64,000 bases of DNA, from contig NW_024881506.1 in the NCBI RefSeq assembly GCF_019059575.1, positions 1,674,001-1,738,000 of the forward strand. The letters are read 5' to 3'. The position numbers and the translations under genes are program-made. A model generated the notes under the pieces. The model did not search any database. It was not told the DNA's origin and was given only the letters and a program-made list of their open reading frames with translations. The DNA is from Amphibalanus amphitrite. Its lineage: Eukaryota; Arthropoda; Thecostraca; Balanomorpha; Balanidae. Below are positions 1-11,300 of the stretch, piece after piece (the first letter of the stretch is position 1; each line of letters begins with the position of its first letter).

Positions 1-1802
1 AGCCAATGAAAGTCAACTTGGAATACTCGTGAAGTTCTACGACCAACCTTTTGGACAGCGGCGATGACCGATATCATGCACTTAGTGCTGCCACCACGCG
101 GTCGGTGGAGAAAGCTCACCTTGTGCGGGTCGCCGCTGGCGGCGCGGCCGTTACTACCGTGGCCGTTTGTGTGGAGCGCTCCGGCTGCCGACTTTTTGGG
201 GCCCGAGTAGAGGGCGTCCGGAGGGATGGCGCCCAGACCCTGGCGCGCGCCACTCTCCCCAGTGCGGCTCTCTACCTCGCTCTTTTCACTGCAACACCGG
301 GTGCACACGCTACAGTATCGGCCACACGGTACAACCAACACAAGATGCCAGCGCCTTCATGCGAGCATATGGGTGCGAGCTAGGCGAGCGGTTAATAGAT
401 AGTTCACCTCTGATAAGTATATCTTACCAGTTTTATGTAAACACGCAAGCAACAAAACCGAACGAAATAAATTTGCATTGCCCTATTTGGACGAATGTGT
501 TGGCGGTAATAGTTTTAGCATAAATAAAATGATGCATTACAATTTACATTGTGTTTTTTCTCTCTCAAAAGTTATATTTTTATCGCAGTTGCAATTTTTT
601 GCAATAAGTGACAGGCAAAGTTCGATGCAAGAACGAAATAACTACTGGACAACAGTTCCAAGTTTCACTATTCGTGCACTTCAATTTCGATCTATTTCAT
701 CCAGACATGCCACGAAACGGGCAGAACTTGGGTTAGCACTCTCTCAGACCTCACACCGACATATTCTAACACACGATCAGCTATAGTTTGAGACACCACA
801 CTAACGTAAAGCTCGACATTTAGGACATCGTGAAAGTTTCGACCAGAAAGCATTCTCATCTATACTCGCATGCCTATACGGTTGAAACTATATAGGACCA
901 GCGAGCTCACCTTTCTAAATCCGTCGGCTTAAATCCACCCTTCTCTGCAACAAAGTAAAGCGATAGGTTACCGTGGTGATGTCGAAAAGGGTCATTATGC
1001 ATGAAAAGATGGGTTGTCTAAACCAAAACAGTGGCGCCCGGTCTACCTATAGATAAAGTTTGCAACGCTATACAAGTCTTGGTATCGGTAAACGGTACCG
1101 CATGGAATTACATAATCATGCGATCTTCTACTTGAAGTAGTCATAATGGCGTTACCTTTGAGCACAATCCTCGATACAGCATGCAAAAAGGTACCTAATT
1201 TACGTAACAAGTTTATTACAATGGCATCATTACATGTGACACAGTGTTGAAGGGCATTTCTAGCAAGCCCGATCAACCAAAACAAAATCAATCAGCAGCG
1301 TGAAGGAGCCTCAGTCACGGACACAGCGCCGGCGACAGTGGTTATCGATACTAAATGCCTGCCCCTCACAGAAGACAGATAGGTGACACAGCAAGTAGAA
1401 TGATGCGCCGGCACCAACAGCTGTAACCCTGCACATTGAACACTCAGCACACGTTCTAAAGGACCTGACACAAACCGTATGCTAAAAATATAGATAACGC
1501 TCATTATTCAGCGCCGCGAATGTAGGATGCGGTTCGGAGTGTCGGGCGCCATTTGGGTTGTTAGCATGTAATGCCGCAAGTCCGGTGTTATGAGGCCTAA
1601 CAGCGGCAAGGCTATATCGTATTGCCGCATTAATGCGCGGACTATCTGGCACTTGCCAAGCCCATCCGTAAGATAACTTTGAGGATGTACATTGCACAGT
1701 GCACAATGTACGGTGAAATTATTGAAATCCCTTTAGCAGCAAATCCAAAAAATATATATTTTTTAAACTTGCAGGTGTATACCAAAAAGCGGTAAGTACC
1801 TA
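1..1802. other. Unassigned sequence, no gene supported
   Basis: GC-moderate at first, then AT-rich. Short open frames on both strands lack recognisable domains or splice context. If the adhesion gene extends this way, this is intron or 3' sequence. I see nothing I can name. Confidence 0.3.
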
Positions 1803-2129
1803 TTTTTGTTTGTTTGTTTGTTTTGTTGGGTTAGGCCCTTTCGGTCGACAAGACCATTTCAGAGCCGGAGGGATGATAGGAATTAGGGGGAGACATTGGT
1901 CTGGGCAGGCACCCTAGTCAGTCGCCGGGGCTGAGCCCATCCAGAGGACAGGCCACCCAGCCCCAAGGCACTCACTGCACCCGGCTACGGGGTGCGCTCC
2001 CTCAGGAGCAGCGGTGCCGCTCCAAGGGAGCAGCCCGCATGAGATAAAGTTACCTGTCCAGCCCGGAGGGGGGTTGCGGCGTGGAGGAGAAGGATTTTAG
2101 TATCCTGAGGATAGAAGCATGGATAGGTG
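1803..2129 (-). mobile_element. Non-LTR retroposon (SINE or 5'-truncated LINE tail) with 12-bp target duplication
   Basis: A GC-rich body stands out in AT-rich DNA. Read on the minus strand it ends in a (CAAA)n-type tail (about 1803-1826), as many LINE/SINE 3' ends do. It is flanked by perfect direct repeats GGTAAGTACCTA at 1791-1802 and 2130-2141. Tail plus a 12-bp duplication is the mark of target-primed reverse transcription. No coding domain is left in the 327 bp, so I cannot tell a SINE from a truncated LINE. Confidence 0.7.
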
Positions 2130-2925
2130 GGTAAGTACCTAAACATTTACCAATATTAGACATGTTCACTTTACTTGGTCGCTGCCCTTACGTTCCATTT
2201 GTCTATAAAGGGTTTTCTTATGAAGTTTTCCCCTGTACTTTTGGAAATTATTAAAAACTGATGGGCACGGCACGGGTTAATGTCATACAAAATTAAGTTG
2301 CAGCAATTCTATTTGTAAATAAGGAGCGGACGAAGACACAGCCTCCCTCTTTATGTTTGGAGCAGCTGGGTATTAATTGTTTTAATTCTTAGTATATGGG
2401 AAAATATTTCTATGATAAATCGAAACAATTAGGTACATTACCCTTCTTTGGATACTGGTGAGCCCAAATTTAAAGTAACGGACAACATAATATTTCGTAG
2501 CTGGTTCCACCTGACTTCATTGGCCGCAATCGAGTCCTAAATACCTAATCTTCTTGAGAACAAGTCCGAATGCTCAAAACACTAACAAACAAGCAATGAC
2601 CAAGGCCATAACATTCAAAAACTGAAGCGCCGTTATGATGTGTGACACAAGCGCCATACACTGCGACTTTTATAGAAAAGGACAATACCTTTTCGGTGGG
2701 TGTCGTGTTACAGGTACTACAAGTACTGCTGCCCTGTTGCAAAAAGAGGAAAAAAAAACGTTTCCACATTCAAAAATGTGCTAATTTTTGATATTTTATA
2801 AAAGCTACAGTAAAAATAACATAAAGGTCGAATAATTTGTCTTTAAAAAATAAGAAACGTCATACTTTCTCTTAAAATACTTTTTAATCTGACACTTACA
2901 ACCTTCTAATACCATAGTTATTACG
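2130..2925. other. AT-rich unassigned sequence
   Basis: Apart from the 12-bp duplication at its left edge I see no gene, structured repeat or splice signal that I can support. Confidence 0.3.
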
Positions 2926-3770
2926 AGCGAGCGAGCGCAGCGAGCGAAGCGAAGTCTTTTCAATATAACGGGAAAATCTCAGTATGAGCGGCCCGGCCCG
3001 GCCCGGCCCGGCCCGGCCTGTAACGCTTTTGAGAGGCTTATATCTCAGCAACCGCTGGACCGATTGGCCTGCGGTCTTTTTTGCTGGGTAACCCCATCCC
3101 TTCTACCCCGTAATTGACTATTTTTGATACATCTCAGTGACCGTCGTGGCACGTGCCACGTGAAAAGTCAAGGGTGTTCAAGCAGTTTTGCAAAAGTAAT
3201 GATTTTGAGAGGCCCATATCTCAGCAGCGGCTTGAGCGATTGTCTTGCGGTAATTTTTATAGGGTAGCTGCATCCCTTCTACCAAAGGTCGGATACTCTT
3301 GATCTATGTGAGTGACCCCCACTGCACGTGCAAAATACAAAAAGAAGAGGTGCCAAATTTGTTCCCATTTCAGTAACTCGGTAATTACTGGGGCGATTTC
3401 GCCGAAACTTGGCATACCGGTAGGCACCCACCACGCAATGCATTCCCATGTGTTGTGGTTAGGGTGCTACTGCACGTGCGCACGTGCAGGGGGCGTTTCC
3501 AGATATCGAGAACGGCTGGGCCGATTGCGCTCAAATTTATTACACGGTTGGGGACCGGTTAGTAGGGTGCCGTGCAAAAGTCATTTGGACCCCGTTTGCA
3601 CGTGCGCACGTGCAGAATGCCGCATCCAGATCTCAGGAACGGCTGGGCCGATTGCGTTCAAATTTGGCACACCGCTAGCGACCGGTTAGAAGGGTGCTTT
3701 GCGCAAGCCCGTTGGAAGTATCCCTCTCGCCCTTCCGCACGTGCAGGGCTCACTATCTCGCTCGCTCGTT
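2926..3770. repeat. Degenerate repeat region, possibly a transposon with GAGCGAGCGAG ends
   Basis: ACGAGCGAGCGAG near 2926 and its reverse complement near 3755-3768 could be terminal inverted repeats. Between them is a (GCCCG)n run at about 2991-3017 and about four diverged copies of a ~130-150 bp unit. Each unit has a 'atctcagnaacggctgggc' block, a 'ccttctacc'-like block and CACGTG-type palindromes, with CACGTGCGCACGTGCA seen twice at about 3475 and 3600. I found no target duplication, so the class is open. Confidence 0.4.
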
Positions 3771-5217
3771 CTTCGCCCAAAAGGCGTTTTACTGGTTTAT
3801 GTGCAGTGAGGGCCTCCTGGGCGCCAGTGGCAGCCGTCGGGCGCCCCAGAACAGAGCTGCGGCAGCTGTCCGAACTGCTAGGTACTACATATTGTTTCTT
3901 CTAGGGGGAGGGATACAGTGGGAAGTTGCGTCCGTCTGCCACTGTATATACCCTCGTGAACGTCTGGCGTAGCACCGGCTACTTCTCAGCGGTGTCGGAC
4001 CTCACGACTGCTATTTGGGCGCCAGTATCAGCACACATAACTGACGAGCATCACATCTCACTGCTGTTACTGGACGGCAGGACTCAATGCCACTTTCGGT
4101 TTATGGGTACACCGTTGCTCTTTGCTAATGGCGTCCACGTAACAGCAATAATCTGCCCAAACGATGCATAGACATTCGCGCAGTCCATCCACACCGTTTC
4201 AGCTACCCGGACATCGTGGCGTATGAAAGCAGCGCTGCTTCATCCTACGGCCAGGGCCTATAATCCCGCTTATCTAGCTATCCTCATGATGCACATAGCC
4301 TCGTCAGTGACTAGAGGTGAGGACTTGAGGAGTCCTCATCCCCAAACCCTGCTCCGGGCTGGACGGTCACCATTATAAGTCATGAGTAAGTCGTGAGCCC
4401 CAGGAGCAGGCTCACGTGCATTAGCGTGGGTGTGTGGCCTGGACAGCTGTGGTGGCGCACTATAGCGACTACTCGGACCATTGGCCAAAATGATAAAAAT
4501 ACTGGTCCTTCTGACTAATCGCGCTGCGCCTGTTACAACACCTCTGCTAAGGTCACACGAACATGTGGCATGGGACTAAAGTCGCAATCTGTAGGTACTT
4601 GATACAAGCTACTTTGTAAATTATTTAGTAACCGCTTTTCACCACAGCACTCCAAGACCGTCGGGTGAACAACCGCCACACACTCAAGTTCACAGCTCAG
4701 TTCAAATTTCCGCCATTGTACAAAGCACGAGGACGGGCTACGCCACATTATGGTGGCGACATCTGTTCCGGCGCTAGTGGTGACCTCTGTCGGAGAGGTG
4801 GTGGCGCCATCTACTTGAGGACGTGAGGCGGCGGTGGATGCGTGGCTGGTGAGAAGGCAAACAGCAGGTCCCTGCTCGGATGAGGCTCCGTCGTCGCTGC
4901 GACGCCTATAGAACCGGTAGCGACCGGTGGAAGGCAGTTAAACACTACGTACTCAGAAGGCAATAATTGCCAATAGGCAGACTAGACAGATAGCATGAAA
5001 AGCGACAGACGCCAGCACGAGAAACCCAGGATTGACGGAATCAAGAAGTGCGCATAGTTCAGTGGTGGCAGTAACTTGCATCAAAGTAGCTACAGTGAAT
5101 AACTGAAGAAGAGTTGTGTTACCGATAATCAGTCCGTCGGGTGCGCTCCTCCACCGTTATGCGTGCATTATGTGCGCTGAATCCCCACCGCCCACCCATC
5201 CGCCGCCCAGTACTCAC
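3771..5217. other. Unassigned sequence downstream of the membrane exon
   Basis: Searched for the phase-1 cytoplasmic exon on the minus strand. Several AG sites occur, but none opens a convincing tail. No structured repeat seen. Confidence 0.3.
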
Positions 5218-5349
5218 GCGAGAAGCACCACTTCTCCTTTTTAAAGGCGTACAAGAGCAGGGCGACGACGAGGACGAGCGCCACCAGGCAGCCGCACACG
5301 AGGCTGATGAGCGTTGCCATGGTTACCGGCTCTGTAAGCAGACGAAACC
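5218..5349 (-). CDS. Exon 10: membrane-spanning segment
   Basis: The acceptor is tgtttcag/GG and the donor TCGC/gtgagt; phase 1 to phase 1, 43 whole codons. After FRLLTEPVTM comes a helix of about 23 hydrophobic residues (ATLISLVCGCLVALVLVV and on), then YAFKKEKWCFS. The basic KKEK marks the cytoplasmic side and the nearby cysteine could be acylated (inference). The strong donor shows that the cytoplasmic tail continues in a further exon, which I could not find in 1-5217 and which is probably outside the window. Confidence 0.87.
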
Positions 5350-8300
5350 CTGAAACAGCGGCCATAGCAGCTACCGACGGACCCGGGCGCGACGGTGGCG
5401 ACGTCAGGCAGTGGCGACCGGCCATCAGGCTAACACAAAAATCTTGGCAAAAATTAATAAACACGACTCGCTGGGTGCATGACCTTAAACATAACAAATA
5501 CAAAATGCAAGGATCAGAATTTTCTCTTTTCAAGTAAAACGTGATGAAAGAAGGGTGGTTATCACCGCATGTAGGACAAAAGCATTTAATTCTTATTTTG
5601 AAAAAAAAAACACATGCAAAGCGAAAAGTCACGAACTTAGCCATAAACATAGGCTCGTCGAATCTGGTTTAGCACATAAATTACTACTCCGAATACGAAT
5701 ACCGAATACTCCGAATTTCCAAATACGTTTCTTTTTACGCAGATTTTACAACATGTATTTGCTGTAATTCAATTATATCTTATTTTTATTCTATTTTCTT
5801 TTTTTGCGAGTATCGTCATGCAGCCATCGCCAAGAAATGTAGCACACAGAGTATTTCTCACATAAACAAACGCTGGCGCCCTCGCCTTCCTTGCCCTGTC
5901 CTGAGCGGCGACCCCTTCGCTGGAGCGGTGGCCTGTAGTGACCTCTGACCTCACCTTTGACCCGGAGCGAGACGCCGTACTGGTCGGATCCGCGGTCATT
6001 CTGCACCTTCAGCAGGTAGTCTCGCTCATCGGCTGCTTCCACTCCCTGCAGCCTCAGCCGGGCCACGTAACAGTCCTCGCTGGAGTCCTGTGGACGGAGG
6101 GGCGGTCAGTAGTCAGTAACGCCAGCTCTGCGCCACGTAACAGTCCTCGCGGGAGTCCTGGGGACGGAGGGACGGTCAGTAACGCCAGCTCTGCGCCACG
6201 TAACAGTCCTCGCTGGAGTCCTGAGGACGGAGGGACGGTCAGTAACGCCAGCTCTGCGCCACGTGATGGAGTCCTGGGGACGGAGGGACGGTCAGTAACG
6301 CCAGCTCTGCGCCACGTAACAGTCCTCGCTGGTGTCCTGCGGACGGAGGACGGAGCACCTCCGCCCGCCCTCTAGGCCTCGCTCTGGTACACCATTCAGC
6401 GATGACACCTGACGTCGGCTGCGACTCATCGCGCGGCGCCGACAGCGCGACCGGCTGTGTCCGCTAAATGGCGACTCGACGGGAAATGACGGCCGACCAA
6501 ACGACATTACGTCCGTCCGCCGCTGAGGACGACAGAAATAGAGGCGGCGGCAGATCCGCGAACGGCGGCGGGGAACAATGGGCCGGTCAGCCGGGTCGAC
6601 TTGATTCGACCAGAGTTAACGAGCGGCACCACGGACGCCCCAGACCACCGCCAGGAGTGGGCCAGGTGAACACGTGAGCCCGCCTTCTTACAGCTCTTAT
6701 CCATTCTTACAACTCACCGCACATTCACCTCACCCTGAGCACGCATGCCATAACCGTACCTCGGGGTATGTGAATACAATATACCGACGATATAACTAAT
6801 ATGTAGGCTGACAGTTTATTGTACACTGTAACCGATCTGGATAGCGGATACTGCTGGTATTATATTGCTACATCTGTGAGTTGTGACCTTCGAAATCTCG
6901 CCCGACCAGTCCCTCGACCCATCCACCGGGTGTTCTGATTGACCTGTCTGCCCTGTTTCCCCATCTGCCTACCCCCTTAGGTCTTCATCCCCTTTGGGAA
7001 ACAGTTGCTCTGTCTGCCTGCCCTGGTCCCCGGCGCGGCGGTGTTACTGTCCTCTGCCGTCCGGCTCACCTGGGTGACCTGTTCGGCGACGAAGCGGCCC
7101 TGGCTGTGGCCGGTCTGCAGCTGCAGGCTGCCCCAGTGCCACACACTGAGTGTGGGCAGCGGGTCACTGCAGAATGTGACCTCCAGCACCGCCTCCCGGC
7201 CCTCCTCCGCCAGCACCTCGGGGGTCGCCTGACGCCGCAGCACCTGAGGGGGCCCTGCAGGGAACGGGAGGGAGGGAGGGAGGTCACCTCGGGGGTCGCC
7301 TGACGCCGCAGCACCTGAGGGGGCCCTGCAGGGAACAGGTGGGGAAGGGGGTCACCTCGGGGGTCGCCTGACGCCGCAGCACCTGAGGGGGCCCTGCAGG
7401 GAACGGGAGGGAGGGAGGGAGGTCACCTCGGGGGTCACCTGACGCCGCAGCACCTGAGGGGGCCCTGCAGGGAACGGGAGGGAGGGAGGTCACTCAGGGG
7501 TCACCTGACGCCGCAGCACCTGAGGGGGCCCTGCAGGGAACGGGAGGGAGGGACGGGGTCACCTCGGGGGTCGCCTGACGCCGCAGCACCTGAGGGGGCC
7601 CTGCAGGGAACGGGAGGGAGGGGGTCACCTTGGGGATGCCTGACGCTTCCGGAACTGACAAGAGCATGGAGAGTGAAAGGAACACTTCGGTGAAAAGAGA
7701 ACAAGAGGAGCAGGGAGGACAATTTACTGCAAAAACAATCCACAGATGGAGCGACCACCATTGGTCATTTGGTGTTGACATGGTCACATCACGCAACAAT
7801 AAGTACCGATCGGCGCCCCTCCGGCAGCGGGCCGCGTCCACGGCGGCTACCCCTGTCTGCCGCCCGGCAGCGGATCATTTACACCAGTCGGCTGCAGAAC
7901 GAGCCGTAATCAGCGGCACGGGCGCCAATCAGCCGGGCGCCGCGGACCGCGCGCTGAGACCGCCGCGGACCGCGCGCCGAGACCGCCGGGCCGCGGACCG
8001 CGCGCTGAGACCGCCGGGTCGCGGACCGCGCGCTGAGACCGCCGCGGACCGCGCGCTGAGACCGCCGGGCGGTTCTCGGCGGTTCTATGATAGTTTTCTT
8101 AAGGATCCCATCCCAGTAATCCTCACGAGCGATGGTCCAAGACGATCTCCAATGGTTCCATGGCCATCGGTGGCCTTTTGGCAGACCCTCGAATCACGGA
8201 CAGACCAACGGTCCTGTGACGGTCCCCAGGGGTCCCCCGACGGTTCCCGAGGTCCGCCGTGACGGTTCTCTACCGCCGCTCCGGTCTGACAGGCCGGGGA

Positions 8301-11300
8301 GGCTGGAACTGGTCCGTGTTTGTGCTCCGTATTTGCATCATATTAGCGGCGATCGGGCGCCGTATTAGCGACGATCGCGCGCCGCCCGACTGACAGGCTC
8401 GGCAATAAGGCCGTGTGTGTTTGTTTGCCATCAAGTGGCGCGTCACGGGCCCCGACCGTGCCGGAGGAGCGTTGGACCGCCGGTCTCTGTCTCTGCCCGG
8501 TCTCTGTCTCTGCCCGGTCCGTGTCGCCGGTCTCTGTCTCTCTGACCCGGTCCGTGCCGCCGGTCTCTCTGACCCGGTCCGCGTCGCTCTCTGTCTCTGG
8601 CCCGGTCCGTGTCGCCGGTCTCTGTCTCTGACCCGGTCCGTGTCGCCGGTCTCTGTCTCTGACCCGGTCCGTGTCGCCGGTCTGAGGTCTCTGACCCGGT
8701 CCGTGCCGGCGGTCTCTGTCTCTGACCCGGTCCGTGTCGCCGGTCTCTCTGTCTCTGACCCGGTCCGTGTCGCCGGTCTCTGTCTGTGACCCGGTCCGTG
8801 TCGCCGGTCTCTGTCTCTGACCCGGTCCGTGCCGGCGGTCTCTCCGTCCGACCGTATGGGATCTGCGAGGGTCCCCGGGCCTGTCGGAGGCCACTCAGAC
8901 ACAGACGTCACCCCGAGCCGCGCCACGGCGGGCCATCGGCGGCCGTCGATAGCGACAGGAGGCATTTGTCGCGGCGCCGCCCCGTCAAATCAGAGCCGGG
9001 TGATCGGCGGTCGGGGAGACGGGCCCGGCGTGACCGCCACACCGCCGGGGCCAATATCGGCCAGCCGGCGGCCCGGACCGGCCCATAGGTCCCATTGTGG
9101 CGGTGCAGTGGCGGCCCATACCACCCCATGCGTCTGACGTCACTGCCGCCGGTGTGACGTCACGCGGCTGTTATCGGCAGTGGCTGCCGAACAGTAGGTC
9201 CGTAGTTTGGACACGGCACGCCGACATAACGGAGCCGATACCGGGTCGACAGGGTCGGGGAAGGGAGATGGCCCTCCGCTCGCGAGAGTGGAGGAGAGGT
9301 ATCCAGTTTCGGAGGCCAAACATGAAATGTATACCTACCAGAGAAAGCTTACCAGCCGTCAGCTGTTTCATAAATAATGTATTGCAAATAATCATTCATC
9401 GATATAATAATTGGCAAAAGTAAAATAGAGCAAACACTTCGCTTTCGTGACCAATGAGGAATTACTAATGAGCAACAAATACATAAATATATCAATTGCT
9501 TGATATTCGCTAATATCCCTCTATATCGACTCTCTCTCCCTCTCCCTATCTTTTCCGTTCCCATCTCCCGACTCACCCACGACCTCGACGTCGACGGCGT
9601 CGCCCTGGACGCGCCGTTCGTTGCCGTTGATGACGTTTTTGGCGACGCACACGTACTGGCCCTGGTTGGCGTACGTGATGTTGTGGATCCGCAGCACCTG
9701 TGACAGAGGGGGGGGGGGGTGTCAATCGCCAGTGAACTCACTGGCGGATCCAGGCTTGCGTTTTGGGGGGGGGGGCAACTCATGCAGGAGCCAAACCTAG
9801 GGTACCCCCAAATCCTGTTTTCTCATCGGATTTAGGCCACTTATTTTTCGTCACAGCCCTGACACTATGTATTTTTTTTTTAACTAAAAAGAAAAATATA
9901 TAAATGGTAGCCCACCCGACCCATGCCTTTATATTACTTTGTAAACACTTACCATTGTTTTTATCGACCAGTTAAAGGGACCCTCCCACCTTAACATTAG
10001 ATTTGAGCTGAGATAGCCAAAATGGGGTCCCTGGCTCACAATTACCGGTTTCGGCACGCACTCACAACATCGAGAAATGCCTTAAATCGGAAATATTGAA
10101 TTTCAAAATTGCAGCATTTTGATTCAGAGGGGCTAATGCTTTTGGATACCCCTCTGAATGTGTGACGTTAGCGGAGATCTAATGATTTTTTAATATTTTA
10201 CTACAACGTTTGGTAGCATGCGGTGGTATAGGCTGCTTTGCGCGCAACAAATGCCGCACTTTCAAATAAAGTCGCTAGGAACAGCAGCGGATATCCCAAA
10301 AAGTAAACAAAAATAAAAGTCTAATCTCTTGAAAACCGGTGAATATTTTTCGATAAAATTTGGTAGATATTCGTTTTCGCCCTTTCTGAACCTAGCGACA
10401 TCACTTTCATGCCAATTCATTAACTTTTTTGAAGGTGGGAGGGTCTCTTTAACCCGCTTCGAGTCAGTGCTTGGGTCCCTTTGCGGGCCGGGAGGTGGTA
10501 AAACAGCCCTGTCTAACTCGGCTCCTGGGCCTCGCCCTGATTGAACTATGTTTCATTATCGTTTGGGGGAGGGGGAAAACGGGCCACTTTAGGCCTCTGG
10601 GAAGGGGGCATGGCCCTAAATGCCCCCTCCCTGGATCCGCCAGTGTAAGAAGAGACCATTGGAGCTGCAGTTGGGTACCTCAGACATCAGGGTACGGCTA
10701 CGCCCTCAGATGTATGTATAGGACTCGCATGGAGACCTCTTATGCTATAGTGTACTGAAAGGACCCAAAGGAGCCTGTCTATATGGGCTCCCGGAGATAG
10801 ACGTGGGCCCTCAGGAGCCCGCCAGAGCCCCAATGAGGGATAAGTGAGGGATACCAAGTGCCTGCAATTGCATATTGCATAAGCCATAACGCCTTTACAA
10901 ATCAATATATTATGCATCAGTGGCAGATCCAAGGGGGGCCACATGGGTCATGACCCCCTTGGTGCCCGGGGGCACCACAGGCCTGTCAGGGGCACCACCG
11001 GCCTAGTAGGGGCACCACCAGCCCGCCAGGGGCACCACAGGCCTAGCAAGGGCACCACGGGCCTGTGAGGGGCCCCACAGGCTTGTTAGGGGCACCCCAG
11101 GTCTGTCAGGGACACCAGAGACCTGCCAGGGGCGCCGCCGGCCTCGCAGGGGCACCATGGGCCTGTCAGGGACACCAGAGGCCTAGCAGGGGTACCACAG
11201 GCCTTACAGGGGCACCACCGGCCTTGCAGGGGCACCTTGGGCCTGTCAGGGGCACCACAGTCCTGTCAGGGCTCAGGGGCACCAGCGGCCTAGCAGGGGC

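Noticed and set aside
8470..8860. CRISPR-like regular repeats (also at 10.9, 24.8, 28.2 and 45.8 kb)
   Set aside because: Units are contiguous without unique spacers and the DNA is eukaryotic; these are minisatellites.
8270..8965. 231-codon minus-strand frame
   Set aside because: Translation of the CCCGGTCCGTGTCGCC minisatellite.
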